The notes below the pieces were generated by a model that saw only the letters and a program-made list of their open reading frames with translations, was not told the DNA's origin and did no database searches. A DNA stretch of 35,909 bases. Origin: Hysterium pulicare CBS 123377. Its lineage: Eukaryota > Ascomycota > Dothideomycetes > Hysteriales > Hysteriaceae. Below are positions 31,334 through 35,909 of this stretch, piece by piece (the stretch's first letter is position 1; each line of letters begins with the position of its first letter). Location of the stretch: positions 1 through 35,909 of the forward strand of contig AJFK01000433.1 in assembly GCA_000467715.1 (NCBI GenBank). The letters are read 5' to 3'. Both the position numbers and the translations under genes were made by a program.

Positions 31334-32903
31334 TCAAGTCGTAGCCTCGACTTTGGCCTTGGTGCGCTTGGAGGATGGAGAACGTTCGTCGGCAGCATGT
31401 TCATCGCGTGAGCGCTTCTTGGAACCGCCATTCATAGAAGCTTCTTCAGAAGCCATCTCAACAGCCGTGGCACCATTGGAAGTGGATTTGGCCGACTCCT
31501 GCGAGCTCTTGGTAATGGTGGCTTTCACAATGGGGACACCGCTAGTAGAGTAATTAGAATGAGTTACAAGGAGGTGGTGTGCTGGAAGTACTTACCGTTC
31601 ATCTTTTTCGATAACTGTAGGAGACTTGCTCTTCTTGGTCGGTCGGCCGCCGTCGTCAGAAACATGGCGGCTGCGCTTACGACTATCTCGGTCATAGTCA
31701 TTACGCTCATCGGCTCGGTCACGTTTGGAGCGGCGATGATCTCTTCCGCCTGAGCGATCATCTCTTCCACCTTGGCGATCATCCCTACCCCCGTTGCGTC
31801 GATTGCTTTGGAAATCATCCCGACGGCCTCTCCAGTCGTCTTGCTCCCGTTCATTTCGATCGCGGAAACGTGGCGAGCGGCTTCGATGACGGTACCCTCG
31901 ATCACGTTCGCCACGGTACTCACGTCCACGATATCCTCCTCTACTTCGGTTCTCATAGCGACTCTCGTTAGGAGTAACCTCGCCCTTTCGAATTAAATCT
32001 AGCTTCATGTCGCAGTATTCTTGTTTGCTCATGATTAGAAGCTCCTTGTCATCGTATTTCGGCTTCGGATCGAGTTCAAGGAACGCCTTCTGGGTTTCCT
32101 CACTGTCGAACTCAACGAATACACTGCCCTTGAATTCGCCATCTTCACTTCGGCGCAGTCGAACCGCATTGACGGGTCCGTACGGCTGAAAGAAGGTCTC
32201 CAAGTCGAACTGAGCTGTGCGTCCCTCTTCCCCGAAACCCTTCGCGTATATGCTTCGAGCGCGGGCGCGGTCTTCGAATTGCTTGGCGCCGCCATGTGGA
32301 AGAGGCACCTTGCGCCTCACTTCATCATCGTCGTTGACTTCTAGAAAGTCGCTCTCTTTCAAAGCGGCGACCACAGCAGAGAAGGGCTGGAAGCGTTTCA
32401 TGCGCTTGAAGTTATGAATGGTTGAAATAGGGACGAAGTGGTTCTTCGAGCCACCGACCTCACCTAGGAGGAAGGTGTCTTGAGGAAGGTTCGAATCGGA
32501 GAAATAGAATTCAACCTAGAAGAAGTTAGCAATGTGTATCGAAGAACAACAATCGTTAACTCGCCTGCTTCCGGATCTCCTCCGGGTCTTCACTCTCAGG
32601 GAGGGCATTGAAATCGGTCTTGATGTTCTCCTTGCGGTACGACTTGCGGAGAGGACGCTGTGGCTTGGAGCCACGACGGTGGGGTTTGTGTGGAGAACCG
32701 GTATCGTCATCGGAATGCTCGCGCTTCACACCTTCCATCTTGTCCTCGTTCTCGGGCTCGGTAGTGGTGAAGTCATTTGACTTGAGACGAGCTTCGGCTT
32801 GAGACTTGGTCTCTGGCTCTGCAACAATCTTCTTCGGGGCTCCAACGGCCTCTGACTGGGTTTCCTGAGCTTTGACATCGTTAGCAAGCTGTACGTCGGC
32901 CAT
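31334..32903 (-). CDS. LHP1: La RNA-binding protein (Lhp1/Sla1 homologue)
   Basis: Three exons: 32565-32903, 31596-32515 and 31334-31541, giving 488 residues from the Met at 32903. An in-frame Met 14 codons further upstream is possible but less likely. The La motif spans about 105-190 and is joined across intron 1: IRKQ plus VEFYFSDSNLPQDTFL, then ISTIHNFKRMKRF. RRM1 is at about 201-266 (SIYAKGFG, GSVFVEFDSEETQKAFL). The tail (about 295-405) is rich in RG, RD and SR dipeptides, followed by a basic C terminus (KKRSRDE, KRTKAK) likely to hold the nuclear signal. La binds the UUU-OH end of new RNA polymerase III transcripts, protecting pre-tRNAs in the nucleus. Intron 1 is a GC-AG intron (CAG|GCGAGT); intron 2 is a normal 54-nt GT-AG intron. 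The N terminus is acidic and Lys-rich. Confidence 0.95.
32516..32564 (-). other. GC-AG intron in the La gene
   Basis: 49 nt with donor CAG|GCGAGT, GCTAAC branch and acceptor TTCTAG. Only this junction joins IRKQ to VEFYFSDSN without a stop or a gap in the highly conserved La motif. The GT four bases further in would lead straight to a stop. Confidence 0.85.
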
Positions 32904-33232
32904 TTCGCAATTGGCAGGCGCGAGAGTGAGGTTTGAGAGTATCAATGTGGGGATTCAGGCGTGTGAGGAGTGAGAATGAGCTTTGTGGGACCGGATCTGA
33001 GAGTGCAACAGTGAGAGTCCAGCTGTAGGAAAAGCAGCTGCACGGGTCGAGGTTGTTTGATGGCGGGGAGCTCAATTTTCTGAATCCCATTTCACTAGCG
33101 AGTGCCAAGATTTCTAGCGTCGGGGCTTCGGCGTCCTTGCTCCGAGCACGGGCCACGCGAAGCTTTCGAATCTTCAATCCCTGGGAACAGCATCGTCCAC
33201 TGTCCGTTGGCGCTTCATGCTATTCTCCAGCC
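32904..33232. promoter_or_regulatory. shared divergent promoter, La / uS4m
   Basis: 329 bp between divergent start codons of two RNA- and translation-related genes. No TATA-like box stands out and no further motif is claimed. Confidence 0.45.
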
Positions 33233-34651
33233 ATGCGGAAGAAGTTCAGGTTTCATTCCTTAAAGAAGATTGTATGATTCGCTACCCCGGCGTGTGCTTA
33301 TCGTTTTCGCTGACACAGCTCCCAGAAAGTCCGGCAGGATTGGAGCAGATGGACCCTATATAACCTCTCTCGATTGACGACGCCCAGCGCGGCAAGCAAG
33401 ACATACTTTCAGCAGAAATGGGCAGCTAAATCAGCGACACGTGCCTATCATGGCGAACAGATTCGGGAGAAGCAGTGGAAGCGCATGTTCCGACGAAATA
33501 TTCCCGCAGTCGTGCCCATGGATCATAAAGACCTTGCTCGTAACGATGGCTCTGAGCATGCGGCTGGACGTGGATTAGGCGCAGATACTCAGGGCAGACA
33601 GAAACATATACCCCAGACGCCGTACATGCCCATGACGTACTATCCAATTGAGAGACGGTTGGATACTGCCATCTTCAGAGCATTGTTCGCGAGCAGTACG
33701 CGGCAGGCCAGACAATTTGTCGTCCACGGAGGCGTGAAAGTCAATGGAAAGAAGGTACGCACAGCCTTTGGCAATTCGTCCCTTTGTGGATAAGACATCT
33801 GCATGATGGTCAGGGACATAGTAGATGCAGAGAACTGACCGTTCTATCTGAAGATGATCTACCCGGGATACCTTCTCAATCCAGGGGACATGTTCCAAGT
33901 GGAGCCCGACCGCGTCATGTACGCTACGGGCTCCCGCAAAGTCACCTCCACAAAGACCCGTCGACGCCGTCGAGCACGCGCCAAACTCCCCAAAAAGAAA
34001 AACAAAGCAATGAACAGATCCACAAACCCCGTCCCGCTTCTGTCCGAAGCCACCTCTCCCAGAATCAAGCGCGCACCCGCAGCACCAAATCCCGAAGATC
34101 TGAAGAAGGGGTTGCTCGCATTGATGGAAGAGACGAAAGCTGCGATAGAAGAAGACAAAGATGCCAAGGCAAAGGATAAGCAAAAGTTAAGGGATTTCAG
34201 GGGAGCTGTTAAGAGAGCCATATCTCTCTGGAAGTCCGAGACTCCAGAGACGCTCCGGACACTCGAAGACCAACTCGCCTTTCTCAAATCCCGCTATTCC
34301 AGTCTTCCCGCAACACCATCTACTCCAGCTTCGACTGCCGACACACATGGCCTCACTCGAGACCAAGAGGCCCAACTCACCGCAGCCTTCAATCGACTGA
34401 AAGCTGAAGCGGAAGCAAGAGCCCATGATAACCCCACCGATTTCTCAAAGCCATATGCCACGCCCTGGAAGCCTCGAGACTACATGTCTGCGTTTGCGTT
34501 CATACCTAGGTATCTGGAGGTGAATCAGAATGTGTGTGCGGCGGTGTATCTTAGACATCCGGTTGCGAGACCTGGTTTAGCGGAGGTGCCGACGCCATTT
34601 CACTTTGAGACGAGTCAGTTGGCGTTTAATTGGTATTTGAGGAGGCGGTAG
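33233..34651 (+). CDS. NAM9: mitochondrial small-subunit ribosomal protein uS4m (NAM9)
   Basis: Three exons: 33233-33271, 33326-33754 and 33854-34651 (introns of 54 and 99 nt), giving 421 residues. The tiny first exon encodes [13 protein letters not shown], which continues in exon 2 as [14 protein letters not shown], the conserved N terminus of fungal uS4m. The S4 RNA-binding domain spans roughly residues 105-175 ([34 protein letters not shown], then [16 protein letters not shown] over intron 2). A basic, Lys/Arg-rich insert and a helical charged segment follow. The C terminus has the family block [30 protein letters not shown] and [10 protein letters not shown]. It acts in assembly of the mitoribosomal small subunit and in decoding accuracy. 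It is divergent from La. Confidence 0.96.
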
Positions 34652-35040
34652 AGGGCGGCTGTATGTATACTACAAGACGCATTTTGCAGGGTGTTTGTTG
34701 TGAAATGCTACCTTTAGAAGCAGGCAGAAGGATACTGTATACTACGCTACTTTTACCTAGATATTGTACAGTAACCGTTTATATTATTAGATGGAGAAGA
34801 AGAACTTCCACCTGAGGTACCGATTCACATCTCATGCAAACATAGAGTCGCGTCATGCGTAAATGTGAAGTCAGGAAACCACATCCCAAGAACCCTTGCT
34901 CCAGAACCCAAAAGAAAATGGAAAGAGATGAGCACTGTACAAACCTCTTACTTCCAAGTTTCTTTCCCATGCCGTGCCGTTCCTGCCCAAAAAAGAAATT
35001 GCGCCAATAATCCAATGATCCTTCTTGCGCGTGGAGGATC
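34652..35040. other. convergent gap with no gene
   Basis: 3' sides of uS4m and the His/Pro-repeat membrane protein. No AATAAA hexamer was found close to either stop; the sequence is AT-rich at 34740-34800. Confidence 0.4.
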
Positions 35041-35909
35041 TCAGTTTTTCCCATCACCCGTCGATGCGAACGGATTCGCCCCTACGGTCGCAAACGTCCT
35101 CATGGTCTCAGAACTTGGCCTTGGACTCACATCGATGACGCTGCTCTCAGGCGTCTCATCCCAGGTCCCTGCTCCACTCGACGTTGTGCTGGGTGTATAC
35201 TGTCTAAACCCATTCACAACAACATCCGAACTATCTTCCTCATCCTCGTATGCCGGAGGCTCGGTCTCATTCGAGGTCTCCGATCGATAGTCCGGAAGGG
35301 AGTTTGTGCGGGAGAGAGGACGAGATTGAATGCCTGGGAGTTCGGCGAGGGAGGAAGGGTGAAAATGTGGATGTTGGTGGGGATGGGAGTGGTGATGGTG
35401 TTGTTGGTGAGAGCAAGAGAAGCAGGCATGTGAGTGCATAGGTGTGTATGGACCACTCAGAGTCGATCTTCCCTCTTCAGCCGTAACCAAAGAATTCACG
35501 ACGCCATGAGCAGCCCTCAATTGTCGGAGCTCCTCTTGCATCGCTTCCTCCAACACACTCTCCTGCTCTTGTATCAACGCCCGCTTCTCTTCGTAGTCTT
35601 CCATACGCTCATGATCGCGACGACTTCGTGACCACCAACTCTTCCATGCGTGGCGTCGAGCAGCACGGCGATAGGCACGGGCGGTTCGTCGTTCTTCACG
35701 GCGAGCGGCTCGGTCGACCCGGGTGCGGACGCTCATGCACCGACTACGGATAAGTGAGAACAGGCACGCCAGACATGATATGCCCAAGATGGCCTTAAGA
35801 GCAATGACCCAAGGAGGAGGGGGGTGGTGGCCATGATGAGGTGGCGGAGGACCGTGATGAGGAGGAGGAGGATGGTGACCGTGATGAGGCGGAGGTGGCG
35901 GAGGGGGAG
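35041..35909 (-). CDS. His/Pro-repeat membrane protein with basic coiled-coil tail (5' end cut by the window edge)
   Basis: The frame is open from the right edge down to the stop at 35041, so the N terminus is missing. The visible part begins with a repeat of HHGHHPPPP-like units (35802-35909), then one hydrophobic segment (WVIALKAILGISCLACLFSLI), then a very basic stretch (RAARREERRTARAYRRAARRHAWKSWW), a Glu-rich coiled coil (EEKRALIQEQESVLEEAMQEELRQL), a second His run (SHPHQHPHFHP, about 35350-35400) and a Ser/Pro-rich acidic C terminus (EPPAYEDEED). The positive-inside rule puts the tail in the cytosol and the His/Pro part outside or in a lumen. I recognise this as an uncharacterised fungal type; metal binding by the His clusters is only a guess. 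No in-frame ATG precedes the membrane segment within the window. Confidence 0.8.
   Translation of the reverse strand, partial: PPPPPPPHHGHHPPPPHHGPPPPHHGHHPPPPWVIALKAILGISCLACLFSLIRSRCMSVRTRVDRAARREERRTARAYRRAARRHAWKSWWSRSRRDHERMEDYEEKRALIQEQESVLEEAMQEELRQLRAAHGVVNSLVTAEEGRSTLSGPYTPMHSHACFSCSHQQHHHHSHPHQHPHFHPSSLAELPGIQSRPLSRTNSLPDYRSETSNETEPPAYEDEEDSSDVVVNGFRQYTPSTTSSGAGTWDETPESSVIDVSPRPSSETMRTFATVGANPFASTGDGKN

Noticed and set aside
31017-31337. 106-codon minus-strand frame after the La stop
   Set aside because: It lies in the La 3' region and has no family likeness.
32482-32500. tRNA B-box-like GGTTCGAATC
   Set aside because: It lies within the La coding exon and no cloverleaf or A box fits around it. 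No tRNA gene was found in the window.
33575-34183. 202-codon minus-strand frame opposite uS4m
   Set aside because: It is antisense to the uS4m coding exons and spans their intron; it is explained as a shadow frame.
1-35909. Biosynthetic cluster, CRISPR or integrated virus
   Set aside because: There are no backbone synthases, no regularly spaced repeats, and no capsid, integrase or polymerase genes. Neighbouring genes belong to unrelated pathways.

Overview
This window is nuclear DNA of a filamentous ascomycete (Pezizomycotina). The evidence is short introns of about 48-100 nt with GTAAGT/GTATGT-type donors and CTNAY branch sites, fungal gene families (TOK-type K+ channel, RSC8/SWI3, NAM9/uS4m, Gyp8-type TBC protein, GH71, fungal BTB and PAN proteins) and pyrimidine-rich leaders. 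Leotiomycetes would fit, but that is an inference from gene flavour and not a demonstrated placement. Gene models below were built by splicing conserved reading frames by eye, and every intact model closes in frame.

Left part (about 1-15,700) is accessory and partly decayed, with the conserved PMS1 gene inside it. It holds a small BTB protein (minus), a dead GH71 alpha-1,3-glucanase (minus), an intact GlcG/HbpS-like protein (minus), a broken F-box-like gene (plus) with a diverged repeat of its 3' part, a secreted PAN/Apple-like protein (minus), the mismatch-repair MutL protein PMS1 (minus, 5 exons), a single-pass membrane protein cut by one in-frame TAG (minus), and a secreted HExxH metallopeptidase relic with several frameshifts (plus).

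Right part (about 15,700-35,909) is dense, conserved housekeeping content. It holds ETF-alpha (minus) divergent from an RSC8/SWI3 chromatin-remodelling subunit (plus); a TOK-type two-pore outward rectifier K+ channel (plus, 6 exons) convergent with a Gyp8/TBC1D20 Rab-GAP (minus); a 1,434-residue MMS1_N/CPSF_A-type beta-propeller scaffold (plus) convergent with the La protein (minus); La divergent from mitochondrial ribosomal protein uS4m/NAM9 (plus); and a His/Pro-repeat membrane protein (minus) that runs off the right edge.

I see no gene cluster that works as one pathway, no CRISPR, no tRNA or rRNA gene and no intact transposon. The points most worth checking are the in-frame TAG in the membrane protein, a GC-AG intron inside the La motif, a stop-free 48-nt intron next to the first pore of the K+ channel, and the cluster of recently broken secreted-enzyme genes.
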